A stretch of DNA of 64,000 nucleotides from Bacteroidales bacterium (GCA_020201035.1 JAIVHO010000031.1:124001-188000), one strand, 5' to 3'; counted from the stretch's first letter, positions 1-9,360 are shown. A program made the numbers and translations. The notes: generated from the letters alone by a model not told the origin.

Positions 1-1
1 C

Positions 2-421
2 ATCTTTGCTGACAATATCCACAATTTCCAGTACCTGATTACAGCAGATTCGGTATGCTACTATGTAAAGGCATCAGAAGGGTTCAACCCTTATTTCACA
101 GGTGCTGAAAGCGTTTCGCCAACTGTCTGCCTGGGATCCCCTGTAAAAATTTTTGCACCCACAGCATTCACCCCTGACGGAAACGGCCTGAACGAACTAT
201 TCAGCCCCGTGCTCTCATTTACTCCTTCAGTCTACAGGCTGATAATACGGGATAAACGAGGTGCACTTATTTTTGAATCCTCTGATCACATGGAGTCATG
301 GAACGGTACTGTTGGCGGACAAAGGCTACCTGAAGATATCTTTTTCTGGTTTCTTGAAGCAACAACCCCTGACGGTGCAATAATTAACAGACATGGGACG
401 GTAACAATCATCCACAACTGA
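2..421 (+). CDS. T9SS type-B sorted secreted protein, C-terminal part (5' end outside window)
   Basis: The reading frame is open from base 2 to the TGA at 419-421, so this is the last ~139 residues of a larger protein whose start lies upstream. The segment PTAFTPDGNGLNELFSP, followed by a Y-x-L-x-I-x-D-x-x-G stretch and a WNGT motif, is the hallmark of the gliding-motility-associated C-terminal domain (type-B T9SS sorting signal). That domain directs proteins across the outer membrane in Bacteroidota. The upstream residues contain YYVKASEG, which resembles the end of an Ig/fibronectin-like module. Function of the missing N-terminal part cannot be judged. A second type-B protein lies at 48830-51457. 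Confidence 0.85.
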   Translation: MFADNIHNFQYLITADSVCYYVKASEGFNPYFTGAESVSPTVCLGSPVKIFAPTAFTPDGNGLNELFSPVLSFTPSVYRLIIRDKRGALIFESSDHMESWNGTVGGQRLPEDIFFWFLEATTPDGAIINRHGTVTIIHN

Positions 422-456
422 AAATCGGGTCGTGAACAATGTGCCTTAATAATCGC

Positions 457-464
457 TATATTTG
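457..464 (+). promoter_or_regulatory. Bacteroidota -7 element upstream of rel
   Basis: TATATTTG matches the Bacteroidota -7 consensus TAnnTTTG exactly and lies 19 bp before the rel start codon. That implies a very short leader. No clear TTTG -33 box is visible at the usual distance. Confidence 0.5.
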
Positions 465-483
465 CAATTAGCGTTTTGAGTAT

Positions 484-2721
484 ATGGCGAAGAAAGATCT
501 TTTTACGGGAGAGGACATTGCGCTGATCAACCAGGAATTCGGTGACCTTATTGATAATCTTGTCAGATGTAATTCACCTGAGGACATCGACCTGATCACC
601 AGAGCATTCAATCTGGCCAACAAGTCACATATGAATATGAGGCGTCGGTCAGGGGAACCCTATATTATACATCCGATCGAAGTTGCCAAGATAGTAAACA
701 GGGAGATTGGCCTTGGAGCCAAATCCATTGCGGCAGCTCTCCTGCACGATGTTGTAGAGGATACCGAATATACGCTCGAAGATATCAATAAGCTGTTCGG
801 TGAAAGGATAACCTCCATAATAGATGGTCTGACAAAAATTTCCGGCACATATAACAACGAAAACAACTCCCTACAGGCAGAAAATTTCAGGAAAATGTTA
901 CTTACGCTCTCGGATGATCTGAGGGTTATACTTATCAAGACGGCTGACAGGTTGCATAATATGAGGACCCTTGATTCGCTGCCTGAAAGAAAAAAGATGA
1001 AGGTGGCAGGTGAAACTATCTATCTTTATGCTCCACTTGCTCACCGTCTTGGCCTCTTTGCAATAAAAACCGAACTGGAAGACCTGAGCCTTAAATACCG
1101 GCATCCCAGAATCTACGATGAGATTGCCCGTAAGATGAAACATGGAGAGAAGAAGAACCAGCTTATCATCAACCGGTTTTCCCTTCCTATCATTGAAAAG
1201 CTGGAAGCAGAAAAGATCTCATTCGACATAAACGGCAGACCAAAGTCTATTTACTCTGTCTGGAAAAAGATGCAGACAAAGAATGTTCCTTTTGAGGAGA
1301 TTTATGACATCCTTGCCGTAAGGATAGTATTTGATCCCGCTGAGAATATCTCTGAAAAATCTACATGCTGGAACATCTACTCCCTTATAACGGATATCTA
1401 CATGCCCAAGCCCGACAGGCTGAGGGACTGGATTTCAAGACCCAAGGCAAACGGATATGAAGCCCTCCATCTCACGGTAATGGGTCCGCACGGCAGGTGG
1501 GTTGAGGTACAGATACGAAGCAGACGGATGGATGAGTTTGCCGAGAGGGGTTATGCAGCCCACTGGAAATATAAAGGTGATACTGCCCAGGAAAACGAGC
1601 TGGACAAATGGATAAAAAAGATACGGGAGATGCTGGAAAACCCGAATCAGGATCCAATTGAGTTTCTGGATGAGTTCAAGATGAATCTCTTCTCTTCTGA
1701 AATCATGGTATTTACACCTAAGGGCAACATTATTACCCTCCCCAAGGGGGCCACAGCCCTTGATCTGGCATATGAAATTCATACAGAGATCGGAAATACA
1801 GCCATCGGTGCAAAGGTAAACTACAGGCTGATGCCTCTCTCCACTCCTCTGCAGAGTGGTGACCAGGTGGAAATTATTACAAGTGATAAATCCAAGCCTA
1901 CCTCCGACTGGCTCAACTATGTTACACTGGCAAAAGCCAAATCCTCTATAAGGCACTCGCTTAAAAAGGATAGTGATTACTTTGCCGGCAGGGGAAGGGA
2001 ACTTCTCACCCTTCAGCTCAGCAATGAGAATCTTCCGGAAGATGAGGAGACCATGGAAAGGCTTAATGACCACTATGAAGCGGAGTCAAAAGATGAACTC
2101 TTTACCAAGATAGGATCCGGGGCCATTATCCTTGACAACCTGCGTAAGATAGTCAAAAAAGGTGCCACCAGCAGGCTTATGAAATACTGGGATCTGAAGA
2201 TATCATCATCCGGCAAAAATCCTGCTCCGGATAAAGCCACGCCTCCTGCTATTGATAAAAAAGTACCGTTTCTTCTTCGTGAAAATATTGACAACGAAAA
2301 ACGATCCTACGAAATAGCCAGCTGCTGTAACCCAATACCAGGGGACGAAGTTGTGGGTTATCTTGCATCAGACAACAGGTTGATTATACATAAACCAAAA
2401 TGTCAGGTTGCCATAAGACTGATGTCAAATGAGGGTCACAACCTTGTTGCTGTAAAATGGACAATTCATAAACTGGTATCCTTTCTGGCAAGAATAAACA
2501 TCAATGGTATTGACCGTATTGGAATAATAAATGATGTTACAAAAATTATCTCCGAGGAGCTGAGCGTAAATATGAGAAACATTAATGTCTCAGTTAATGA
2601 GGGTATCTTCGAAGGAACAATTGATCTGTATGTTCACCACACCAGAGACCTTAACAACCTTATACTTGTACTCTCGAACATTAAAGGTGTTGAGCGTGTT
2701 AAAAGAGTTGAGGAATTCTGA
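484..2721 (+). CDS. Bifunctional (p)ppGpp synthetase/hydrolase, RelA/SpoT family
   Basis: Long Rel protein (745 aa) that makes and degrades (p)ppGpp in the stringent response. Domains in order: an N-terminal HD hydrolase domain (HIHP-like segment near residue 62 and the HDVVEDT motif with H88-D89), the nucleotidyltransferase synthetase domain (RPKSIYSVWKKM near residue 250, then the EVQIRSRRMDEFAERGYAAHWKYK block), a TGS domain (MVFTPKGNIITLPKGATALDLAYEIH, here broken as MVFTPKGN and LPKGATALDLAYEIH), a zinc-finger-like CC segment (ASCCNPIPGD) and a C-terminal ACT domain. Both catalytic motifs look intact, so it should be bifunctional. It is the only Rel-type gene in the window. Confidence 0.95.
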   Translation: MAKKDLFTGEDIALINQEFGDLIDNLVRCNSPEDIDLITRAFNLANKSHMNMRRRSGEPYIIHPIEVAKIVNREIGLGAKSIAAALLHDVVEDTEYTLEDINKLFGERITSIIDGLTKISGTYNNENNSLQAENFRKMLLTLSDDLRVILIKTADRLHNMRTLDSLPERKKMKVAGETIYLYAPLAHRLGLFAIKTELEDLSLKYRHPRIYDEIARKMKHGEKKNQLIINRFSLPIIEKLEAEKISFDINGRPKSIYSVWKKMQTKNVPFEEIYDILAVRIVFDPAENISEKSTCWNIYSLITDIYMPKPDRLRDWISRPKANGYEALHLTVMGPHGRWVEVQIRSRRMDEFAERGYAAHWKYKGDTAQENELDKWIKKIREMLENPNQDPIEFLDEFKMNLFSSEIMVFTPKGNIITLPKGATALDLAYEIHTEIGNTAIGAKVNYRLMPLSTPLQSGDQVEIITSDKSKPTSDWLNYVTLAKAKSSIRHSLKKDSDYFAGRGRELLTLQLSNENLPEDEETMERLNDHYEAESKDELFTKIGSGAIILDNLRKIVKKGATSRLMKYWDLKISSSGKNPAPDKATPPAIDKKVPFLLRENIDNEKRSYEIASCCNPIPGDEVVGYLASDNRLIIHKPKCQVAIRLMSNEGHNLVAVKWTIHKLVSFLARININGIDRIGIINDVTKIISEELSVNMRNINVSVNEGIFEGTIDLYVHHTRDLNNLILVLSNIKGVERVKRVEEF

Positions 2722-2728
2722 TCAGTAG

Positions 2729-2755
2729 ATAGCTTTCCCTCTTAAGGAAAGCTAT
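2729..2755 (+). terminator. Perfect 10-bp hairpin after rel
   Basis: ATAGCTTTCC and GGAAAGCTAT form a perfect 10-bp stem around a 7-nt loop, starting 8 bp after the rel stop. There is no uninterrupted U-tract after it (ATGATACAG follows), so it may be an imperfect terminator or an mRNA 3'-stabilising stem rather than a classical intrinsic terminator. Confidence 0.45.
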
Positions 2756-2828
2756 ATGATACAGTAAGGGACTTATTATTTTGGTAGAATCTAAAAATGA
2801 ACTAATTTTATTTAAAATTATCCCTGTT

Positions 2829-3275
2829 ATGATAAGCGATGAAACCCGTAAAACGGTAAAACAGATTTTCACAGATTACCTGGAAAAAAAGGGTCACAGG
2901 AAGACCCCCGAAAGATTCGCTATCCTTGATGAAATATATTCAAGAACCGGCCATTTTGATATAGAGTCTCTGTATATTTTTATGAAGAATAAGAATTACA
3001 GGGTAAGCAGGGCAACACTTTACAATACAATAGAGTTGCTGCTCGACTGCAACCTTGTGATTAAGCATCAGTTTGGTAAAAATATAGCTCAATTTGAAAG
3101 AGCATACCAGTGCGGTCAGCATGATCATCTTATTGATACAGAAAGCGGAAAAGTAATAGAGTTCTGCGATCCCAGAATACATGAAATCATTGATACCGCA
3201 TGTGAACTAAACAACTTCAGACCTCTTTACCACAGCCTTTATATTTACGGGGTCAGCAAGGATAAAAAAGAGTAG
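2829..3275 (+). CDS. Fur-family transcriptional regulator
   Basis: Ferric-uptake-regulator fold protein of 148 aa. The winged-helix DNA-binding half is clear ([22 protein letters not shown], here [15 protein letters not shown] and [19 protein letters not shown]), followed by a dimerisation half with [15 protein letters not shown]. The open frame extends upstream to a TTG at 2781, but the ATG at 2829 gives the normal family N-terminus and is preferred. Family members act as metal-dependent repressors of iron, zinc or peroxide genes. The CxxC pair that holds structural zinc in many Fur proteins is replaced by DTES here, and there is no C-terminal CxxC. Which metal it senses cannot be told. Confidence 0.88.
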   Translation: MISDETRKTVKQIFTDYLEKKGHRKTPERFAILDEIYSRTGHFDIESLYIFMKNKNYRVSRATLYNTIELLLDCNLVIKHQFGKNIAQFERAYQCGQHDHLIDTESGKVIEFCDPRIHEIIDTACELNNFRPLYHSLYIYGVSKDKKE

Positions 3276-3314
3276 ATGATTAAAACGGGTAAACCAGCCC
3301 AGTATACCTTTAGT

Positions 3315-4523
3315 ATGTCCCTTAAAAACAAGCTGATCATTATAATGATGCTGGCAGCCTTTTCTGCCTGCAAAAAGGAGGAGTTCAATGATCTTGTGCT
3401 CACCTCCCATAAACTGGTACGTTCCTATTACAGTGGTAATATAGGTGCATCGTTAAATATATACTCAACCCTCTATCCCGAAATTGCAGATATTGTTTCT
3501 GAAGTTGAGTTCAGTGTGAAAGTTTACACTATTGAGTACCGTACCCAATTTGAAGGTAAAGAAGTAATTGCATCTGGCCTGGTAAGTGTCCCTGATGCTT
3601 CCGGTTCATTCCCTTTGATAAGCTTTCAGAACGGAACCAACAGCTGTCACTCCAATGCACCATCAGTAAGTTACTCCTCCCAGCTCTATTCACTGCTTAA
3701 TATGATGTCATCAAACGGCTACATAATTGCAATGACAGATTATCTTGGATTCGGGTCTAGTGATAATATGCTACACCCTTATTACCATAAAGAGTCCACT
3801 ACAGGGGTGGTTTCGGATATGATCCTGGCCGTTGATGAACTGGTGAACAATCATCTGAAACCTGATCACAACGGAGATCTTTTCCTGATGGGATACTCCC
3901 AGGGTGGATGGGCTACCATGGCATCGCTGTATTCTATGGGGAGTGAGCCACCGGCTTCAATGTCCATGGTGGCAGCATCCTGTGGTGCCGGAGCATATTT
4001 CCTGACTGATTACGCACGTACAGTTCTGGAAAGCGAAACATTCCCAAACCCATTCTATTTTCCGTATTTCATTGAAGGAAGAAGAGAAAACGCACTTATG
4101 GATATATCACTCCCTCTCTGTTTTAACGAACCATATGCCTCATCCATTCCTGCTCTTTTTAACGGCACATTGTGTAATAACGAGATCAATGAAAATCTGA
4201 CAGAATCAATTCCGGGACTCTTTACCCAGAACATCATTACAAATTTTTCAACCGGTACTGAATTTGCATCTCTCAGAACTGAGCTTGAAGAGGCTTCCGT
4301 TACACCATGGAATACAGACATACCTGTCCTGCTTGCACACAGTAACGGAGATGAGAGTGTTCACTACGCACAGTCCCTGCAGATGATGGAGGGACTGATT
4401 ACTGCCGGCACCAGTGAGGAATTAATCAATTTTTTAACCTTTGAAGGCTTGCTGCATAACGAGGCCATCCTGCCATGGGGTATAGCCAGCATAATCTGGT
4501 TTAACAGTTTCAGTTCCCGCTGA
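3315..4523 (+). CDS. Alpha/beta-hydrolase lipoprotein (secreted esterase/lipase-like)
   Basis: The start at the ATG of 3315 gives a short lipoprotein signal (MSLKNKLIIIMMLAAFSAC) with Cys as the expected lipidation site. The ATG at 3276, directly after the preceding stop, would put 13 extra residues in front. The 402-aa product has the nucleophile elbow GYSQGGWA, a later Asp in HSNGDESVHYA and a His in LLHNEAILPW, a plausible Ser-Asp-His triad. It resembles the secretory lipase/prolyl-oligopeptidase-like superfamily. Substrate unknown. It follows the fur-like gene without a gap, so co-transcription and possible metal control are conceivable but unproven. Confidence 0.75.
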   Translation: MSLKNKLIIIMMLAAFSACKKEEFNDLVLTSHKLVRSYYSGNIGASLNIYSTLYPEIADIVSEVEFSVKVYTIEYRTQFEGKEVIASGLVSVPDASGSFPLISFQNGTNSCHSNAPSVSYSSQLYSLLNMMSSNGYIIAMTDYLGFGSSDNMLHPYYHKESTTGVVSDMILAVDELVNNHLKPDHNGDLFLMGYSQGGWATMASLYSMGSEPPASMSMVAASCGAGAYFLTDYARTVLESETFPNPFYFPYFIEGRRENALMDISLPLCFNEPYASSIPALFNGTLCNNEINENLTESIPGLFTQNIITNFSTGTEFASLRTELEEASVTPWNTDIPVLLAHSNGDESVHYAQSLQMMEGLITAGTSEELINFLTFEGLLHNEAILPWGIASIIWFNSFSSR

Positions 4524-4616
4524 AATTAAATCTCCCTGCAACTATCGTGCATACCAGGCTGCAATAATCATGTTCCAGCCGGGAATCTCCACGCAGTAAT
4601 CTCCGGTAATCATTTT

Positions 4617-4992
4617 ATGCCACCCGGCTACCATAATCCTATTCTGCCAAACATATCATACCACTTATTGACCAGAATCATATTCCTACAATCAGTAGTG
4701 TCCACTAAAAAATATTACGGAGTGTGGATTAAATATATTCATTCTTATTATCAATTGATTACAATGCTTAACGAGTTTGTTTTTCGGAAATTGAAATTCA
4801 AATCGTGGACATATATTTTCAGTATATATATCGCATAAATTCAATTTGTTATGGAGATTTATCGTTGTTTTTATTGGACACTAATGTCCTACAATCTATA
4901 ATGACACTTATTGACCAGAGTCATATTCCAACAATATATCATGCCACTTATTGACCAGAGTCATATTCCTATAATATGTCATGCCACTTATT
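4617..4992. repeat. 40-bp tandem repeat array, interrupted by a MITE-like insertion
   Basis: Units with the core CCACTTATTGACCAGAGTCA occur at 4901-4940 and 4941-4980 with exact 40-bp spacing, and a partial unit starts at 4981. A further unit starts at 4658 and becomes exactly 40 bp long once the insertion at 4693-4886 and its duplicated target are removed. A more diverged 41-bp unit precedes it (4617-4657), and looser echoes may continue on both sides. There is no coding potential in the array. The role is unknown. Confidence 0.75.
4693..4886. mobile_element. 194-bp MITE-like element with terminal inverted repeats and 9-bp target duplication
   Basis: The ends are CAGTAGTGTCCACTAAAAA and, read inward on the other strand, CATTAGTGTCCAATAAAAA, matching at 17 of 19 positions. 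The element is flanked by TCCTACAAT at 4684-4692 and again at 4887-4895, a 9-bp direct repeat (10 bp if the next C is counted) as expected for a target-site duplication. The interior is very AT-rich and encodes no transposase, so mobility would need an IS in trans. The transposase family is not identified from the sequence alone. Confidence 0.75.
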
Positions 4993-5201
4993 TGCCGGCA
5001 ACCATCTCCTGGAAATCATTTCCCTGCAACCAATCCGTTTCATTCATGGATCATCCCTGCCATCTATTGAACCAGATTATATCAGGTACTGAGAACATAC
5101 TGAACAAAAGAGAACAGATTAGAAAGAGAGAAGGGATATGTTTCAGAATTAACTCTTTTTTCGTATTTTTCGGATTCTTTCGGACAAGATAAAAACCGTT
5201 T
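4993..5201. other. Intergenic region upstream of purA
   Basis: Non-coding stretch between the repeat array and purA. The first half contains weak echoes of the repeat (CCTGCAAC/CCTGCC segments). No convincing gene is present. A near-consensus TATTTTTC lies near 5163 and could be the purA -7 box, but this is weak. Confidence 0.4.
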
Positions 5202-6476
5202 ATGACAAAGATTGATATATTACTCGGCCTTCAGTGGGGAGATGAAGGCAAGGGAAAGATTGTGGATGCACTAACCCCTGATTATAACGCTGTTGCAAGG
5301 TTCCAGGGAGGACCAAATGCAGGTCATACACTTGAATTCAATAACCAGAAATATATTCTGCATACTATTCCTTCAGGAATATTTCATACTGATAAACTGA
5401 ATATTATTGGCAATGGTGTTGTTCTGGATCCCTCAGTTTTTCTGGAAGAGGTAAATACCTTAAGGCCGGTACTTCCTGATATTGAAAGGAACCTGGTAAT
5501 ATCATCAAGGGCTCACCTTATACTCCCGACACACAGATTGCTGGATGCTGCATATGAAAAAGTGAAGGGAGTGATGAAGATAGGATCAACTCTTAAGGGT
5601 ATAGGACCGGCATATACTGATAAAACAGCAAGGCTTGGTTTAAGGATTGGGGATATTCTGAGGGATGATTTCAGGGATCTCTATTATTCTAAAAAAAGTG
5701 ACCACTTCAAAATCCTTGAGTCTCTGAGTTTCACAATAGATGAAGATTTTGAACAGATGGAAACAGAATGGTTCGATGGAATAGAGCTGCTCAAAAGATT
5801 CAGGATTGAAAATAGTGAATACCTTATCAACGGACTATCTGCGAAGGGATCTAAAATACTTGCCGAGGGAGCCCAGGGAACCATGCTGGATATTGATTTC
5901 GGATCATATCCATTTGTAACATCCTCCAATACTGTTTCAGCAGGTGCCTGCAGCGGCATGGGTATTGCGCCCGGTTTAATCGGTGAGGTTTACGGAATAT
6001 TCAAAGCCTACTGCACCAGAGTAGGAAGCGGCCCCTTCCCTACCGAGCAGATAAACACTACAGGTGAAAGACTGAGAATGCAGGGTCATGAGTTTGGAGC
6101 TACTACAGGGAGGCCGCGCAGGTGCGGATGGCTTGACCTGCCAGCACTTAAATACTCAATAATGATTAACGGAGTCACAAGGCTCTTTATGACAAAGTCC
6201 GATGTAATGAGCGGGTTTGAGACTATCAGGGTTTGCAGAAAGTACCGTATAAACGGAATTGAAACAGACCAGCTGCCGTATGATCACAGCATGGAAATTG
6301 AACCGGTATATACAAACTACCCTGGCTGGTCAGAGGATATCAGCAAGCTAAAATCATACGATGAGCTTCCCGAAAATCTCAAATCATATATTGGTATTAT
6401 TGAAAAAGAGACCGGGGTACCCGTGGCCATAGTATCGGTAGGCCCGGACCGCAGCGAAACTATCTACAGGGATTAA
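5202..6476 (+). CDS. purA: Adenylosuccinate synthetase
   Basis: First committed step of AMP synthesis: IMP plus aspartate plus GTP gives adenylosuccinate. The N-terminus carries the diagnostic GLQWGDEGKGKIVD nucleotide loop with the catalytic Asp. Further family blocks are NAGHT near residue 39, GSTLKGIGPAYTDK near residue 127, EGAQGTMLDIDFGSYPFVTSS near residue 222 and TTGRPRRCGWLDL near residue 301. At 424 aa the length is normal for the family. The ATG at 5202 gives the standard start. Its 3' end overlaps the convergent SPOR gene by 4 bp. Confidence 0.97.
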   Translation: MTKIDILLGLQWGDEGKGKIVDALTPDYNAVARFQGGPNAGHTLEFNNQKYILHTIPSGIFHTDKLNIIGNGVVLDPSVFLEEVNTLRPVLPDIERNLVISSRAHLILPTHRLLDAAYEKVKGVMKIGSTLKGIGPAYTDKTARLGLRIGDILRDDFRDLYYSKKSDHFKILESLSFTIDEDFEQMETEWFDGIELLKRFRIENSEYLINGLSAKGSKILAEGAQGTMLDIDFGSYPFVTSSNTVSAGACSGMGIAPGLIGEVYGIFKAYCTRVGSGPFPTEQINTTGERLRMQGHEFGATTGRPRRCGWLDLPALKYSIMINGVTRLFMTKSDVMSGFETIRVCRKYRINGIETDQLPYDHSMEIEPVYTNYPGWSEDISKLKSYDELPENLKSYIGIIEKETGVPVAIVSVGPDRSETIYRD

Positions 6477-6949
6477 TCCTGAACAAAAAGCCACGCCTGA
6501 AATTCAACTGTATCCTGAAACCTTTCCAGTCGGGCCAAAGCCCTGGAAAATGATTCATGCACCTCTGCGGCAACAAGGTTAAAAAGACCCTGTGAATCAG
6601 GAATGATAACAGGATCATAACCCATTGAACGATAGAGACTCTTATGATCTTCAGCAAATTCAGGTGTAAGAAAACTTCCTACAATAATATGGTACCGGTG
6701 ACGCGCCTCCCATTCAGCCATCTCCTGCTCAACCATCATAATTGAGTCGAGACGGGCCTGTTCAATCTGCTTCATCCTTTCAACCAGTGTATGAAGTGAA
6801 TCAGCAACTCTGATACTGTCCTGCCGTGCCTTCAACTCAGCCATTACAGCATCATTTTTCTTCTTTCCAAACCATCCTTTTTCCCTGAAAAAGTTACAGG
6901 AGGATAGCGAAAACAGAATTATCAGCAGTGTTACAACAATGTTTCTCAT
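6473..6949 (-). CDS. SPOR-domain lipoprotein
   Basis: A 158-aa protein with a lipoprotein signal (LFSLSSC, lipidated Cys near residue 18), a charged helical or coiled-coil linker rich in E, R, Q and D (residues ~35-85), and a C-terminal SPOR-like fold starting at YHIIVGSF with the typical later YDPVII and LFNLVAAEV strands. SPOR domains bind denuded glycan strands of peptidoglycan, so a role at the cell wall or division site is likely. It is convergent with purA and has its own strong promoter. Confidence 0.78.
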   Translation of the reverse strand: MRNIVVTLLIILFSLSSCNFFREKGWFGKKKNDAVMAELKARQDSIRVADSLHTLVERMKQIEQARLDSIMMVEQEMAEWEARHRYHIIVGSFLTPEFAEDHKSLYRSMGYDPVIIPDSQGLFNLVAAEVHESFSRALARLERFQDTVEFQAWLFVQD

Positions 6950-6995
6950 ATCCCGGGCATTATAATTAGTAATCTGATTATATAGTAAATATATA

Positions 6996-7027
6996 CAAAA
7001 ATAAACAATTATTAAGATACTCTCAAA
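6996..7027 (-). promoter_or_regulatory. Bacteroidota promoter for the SPOR lipoprotein gene
   Basis: On the minus strand TTTG (7024-7027) is separated by exactly 20 bp from TATTTTTG (6996-7003). This is a full match to the Bacteroidota -33/-7 promoter form and lies about 46 bp upstream of the start codon. Confidence 0.6.
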
Positions 7028-7421
7028 TGCAGATATCTTCGCTTTTGCTGATTATTCAACTTACCTTTCGGTTTTGATGGATTGGGTTATAAGACTTTCG
7101 TTTAAAACAGTAGTTTGTGAAAATGCCAAAAAGGAGCTCCCTCCTCACTTCAATTGAAATAATTATATATCTTTATTTCCCTTAAACAGCTTTGACATCT
7201 GATATGTATCCCGGTATTTTACCGGTAATAACAGTATAATAAAAACCACGAAGATACCTTAAAGGATTAGTATCTGATTACCAACCTGCAACAGGGATGA
7301 ACCTGTTAGTATAAAAATAACAAACAGAGGAGACAACCAGAGTTCTGAAAGTAGTAAAGAGATCAGGCCTTAAATAGTTTGTATCTTCCTGATCACATCA
7401 ATTATTAAAAATCTTAAACAG
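7028..7421. other. Intergenic region upstream of the acyl-CoA ligase gene
   Basis: About 390 bp with no supported gene. It holds a small hairpin (CCGGTATTTTACCGG near 7211) and a near-consensus TAGTTTG box close to 7376, one base short of TAnnTTTG, which may promote the ligase gene. Nothing else is recognisable. Confidence 0.35.
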
Positions 7422-9335
7422 ATGAAATCAATAGTTCAGTTTTTTGAGGAGAATGTAGCCAGATATTCAACCAATGTTTATCTATGGGAGAAGCCCAATG
7501 ACAAGTATGAAGGAACCACCTATGAAACAACCCGTCAGCAGGTTCATGAATTTGCCGCCGGTCTTCATAAAATGGGCATAAAGGAAGGAGACAGGCTTGG
7601 CCTTCTTTCAGAGGGATGCAATAACTGGGTTATAGGTGAACTTGGTATGCTTTTCCTGGGTGCTGTGAATGTCCCACTCTCTGTTAAGCTTAATGCCGAC
7701 GAGGTAAAATTCAGACTGAACCATTCAGAAGCGAGGTTTATACTGGTATCTGCCATCCAGACTCCAAAACTAAAGGAGGTACTTGACGAGTGTAAAACCA
7801 TTGAAAAAATAATCTATTTTAATAAGCGGGAAGAGTACGCTGAAAATGAGATTCATTTTAATGAAATAAGGAAGATAGGAGCATCATGGCTGGCTGAGCA
7901 GGGAAACATGGAACTGTTTGAATCAATTTACAACAGTATAAAACCGGATCATTTTGCCAATATCTGCTACACCTCAGGAACCACTGCTGATCCCAAAGGG
8001 ATAATCCTGACACATGGCAACTACATTACCAATGTATACCAGGCCTACAGTCTGATTGATATTCCACCTTTCTTTAAAACCCTGCTCTTTTTACCATGGG
8101 ACCACTCCTTTGCCCATACAACCGGAATCTTTGCCTTTATGGGTAAAGGGGCCAGTATTGCATCGGTCAAAACCGGCAAAACCCCTCTGGAATCACTCCG
8201 TAACCTCCCTGCCTGTCTGAAGGAGATAAGGCCAAATATACTAATGAGTGCACCTGCCGTATCAAAAAATTTCCGAAAGAATATCGAAAAGGGTATTAAC
8301 GAAAAGGGTAAAATGACAGCCCTGCTGTTTAAGATGGGACTGAAAATTGCTTATGCATATAATCAGGAGGGATTCAACAGGGGGAAGGGATTAAGAAGAT
8401 TGTACGCCCCCCTGTATAAGCTTTTTGACAAACTCATTTTCAGCAAGATACAGGACTTCTTCGGAGGTGAGCTGGAGTACTTTGTAGGAGGAGCAGCACT
8501 TCTTGATATGGAGCTGCAAAAATTTTTCTACGCAATAGGAGCCCCGGTATTCCAGGGTTATGGATTGTCCGAAGCATCACCCGTAATATCAGCCAATGCC
8601 AAACATAAACATAAGCTGGGATCATCGGGTTGTCCGGTAAGTAATATGGAGCTTAAGATATGTGATGAAGAAGGAAATACCCTGCCTGATGGGGAGAAGG
8701 GTGAAATAGTTATTAAAGGTGGTAACGTTATGCATGGTTACTGGAAGAATGAAGCCGCAACACGTGAAACTATCCGTGACGGTTGGTTGCACACCGGTGA
8801 TCTGGGTTATGTAGACGGTGATGGCTTCCTGTACGTCCTTGGCAGATTCAAGAGTCTGCTGATCTCTGATGACGGGGAAAAATACAGTCCTGAGAGTATT
8901 GAAGAAGCAATAATGGAACATTCAAAATATATTGATCAGTGTATTCTTTTCAATAACCAGAAACCATATACTGTGGCACTTATTGTTCCCAACCAGCATG
9001 CACTGAAATCATATCTCGAGGAGAAAAGGCTTACTGCCGCTTCCGAGGCAGGACAGAGAGCTATTCTTACCCTTATAGAGAATGAAATTAATGAGTACCG
9101 CACCAACGGTAAATACGGTAGGATGTTTCCACAACGCTGGCTGCCAGCTGCCCTTGGAATCCTTCACGAGGGATTCTCTGAAGAGAATGGCCTTGTGAAT
9201 GCAACCATGAAGGTTATCAGGGGAAAGGTTACAGATAAGTACTCTGACCTGATAAACTTTCTGTATACACCCGCTGCCAAGGTTGTAACCAACGAGATAA
9301 ACATTGAAGCAGTGGAAAAGATGAAGCTGGGATAA
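7422..9335 (+). CDS. AMP-dependent long-chain acyl-CoA synthetase
   Basis: A 637-aa ANL-superfamily enzyme that activates a fatty acid with ATP to an acyl-adenylate and then loads CoA. The P-loop motif YTSGTTADPKGIILTHGN sits near residue 185. The A5 motif GYGLSEASPV lies near residue 380, the A7 motif WLHTGDLGYVDGDGFLYVLGR near residue 450, and a C-terminal domain with a lysine-containing end (NATMKVIRGKV). The long C-terminal region (~100 aa after A8) is typical of long-chain FadD/FAA-type ligases in Bacteroidota. The exact chain length cannot be inferred. It ends at a strong terminator. Confidence 0.88.
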   Translation: MKSIVQFFEENVARYSTNVYLWEKPNDKYEGTTYETTRQQVHEFAAGLHKMGIKEGDRLGLLSEGCNNWVIGELGMLFLGAVNVPLSVKLNADEVKFRLNHSEARFILVSAIQTPKLKEVLDECKTIEKIIYFNKREEYAENEIHFNEIRKIGASWLAEQGNMELFESIYNSIKPDHFANICYTSGTTADPKGIILTHGNYITNVYQAYSLIDIPPFFKTLLFLPWDHSFAHTTGIFAFMGKGASIASVKTGKTPLESLRNLPACLKEIRPNILMSAPAVSKNFRKNIEKGINEKGKMTALLFKMGLKIAYAYNQEGFNRGKGLRRLYAPLYKLFDKLIFSKIQDFFGGELEYFVGGAALLDMELQKFFYAIGAPVFQGYGLSEASPVISANAKHKHKLGSSGCPVSNMELKICDEEGNTLPDGEKGEIVIKGGNVMHGYWKNEAATRETIRDGWLHTGDLGYVDGDGFLYVLGRFKSLLISDDGEKYSPESIEEAIMEHSKYIDQCILFNNQKPYTVALIVPNQHALKSYLEEKRLTAASEAGQRAILTLIENEINEYRTNGKYGRMFPQRWLPAALGILHEGFSEENGLVNATMKVIRGKVTDKYSDLINFLYTPAAKVVTNEINIEAVEKMKLG

Positions 9336-9360
9336 AATTCAGATCCGGGTATAATGAAAA

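Noticed and set aside
1435-2073. 212-aa minus-strand ORF inside rel
   Set aside because: Antisense shadow of a well-supported gene, with no family motif and no promoter.
4901-4992. CRISPR-like array
   Set aside because: Units abut each other at 40 bp with no unique spacers, and there are no cas genes. It is a plain tandem repeat.
4617-5192. Two small ORFs (73 and 93 aa) in the purA upstream region
   Set aside because: They run across the repeat units and MITE ends and resemble no protein. They are chance ORFs in non-coding sequence.
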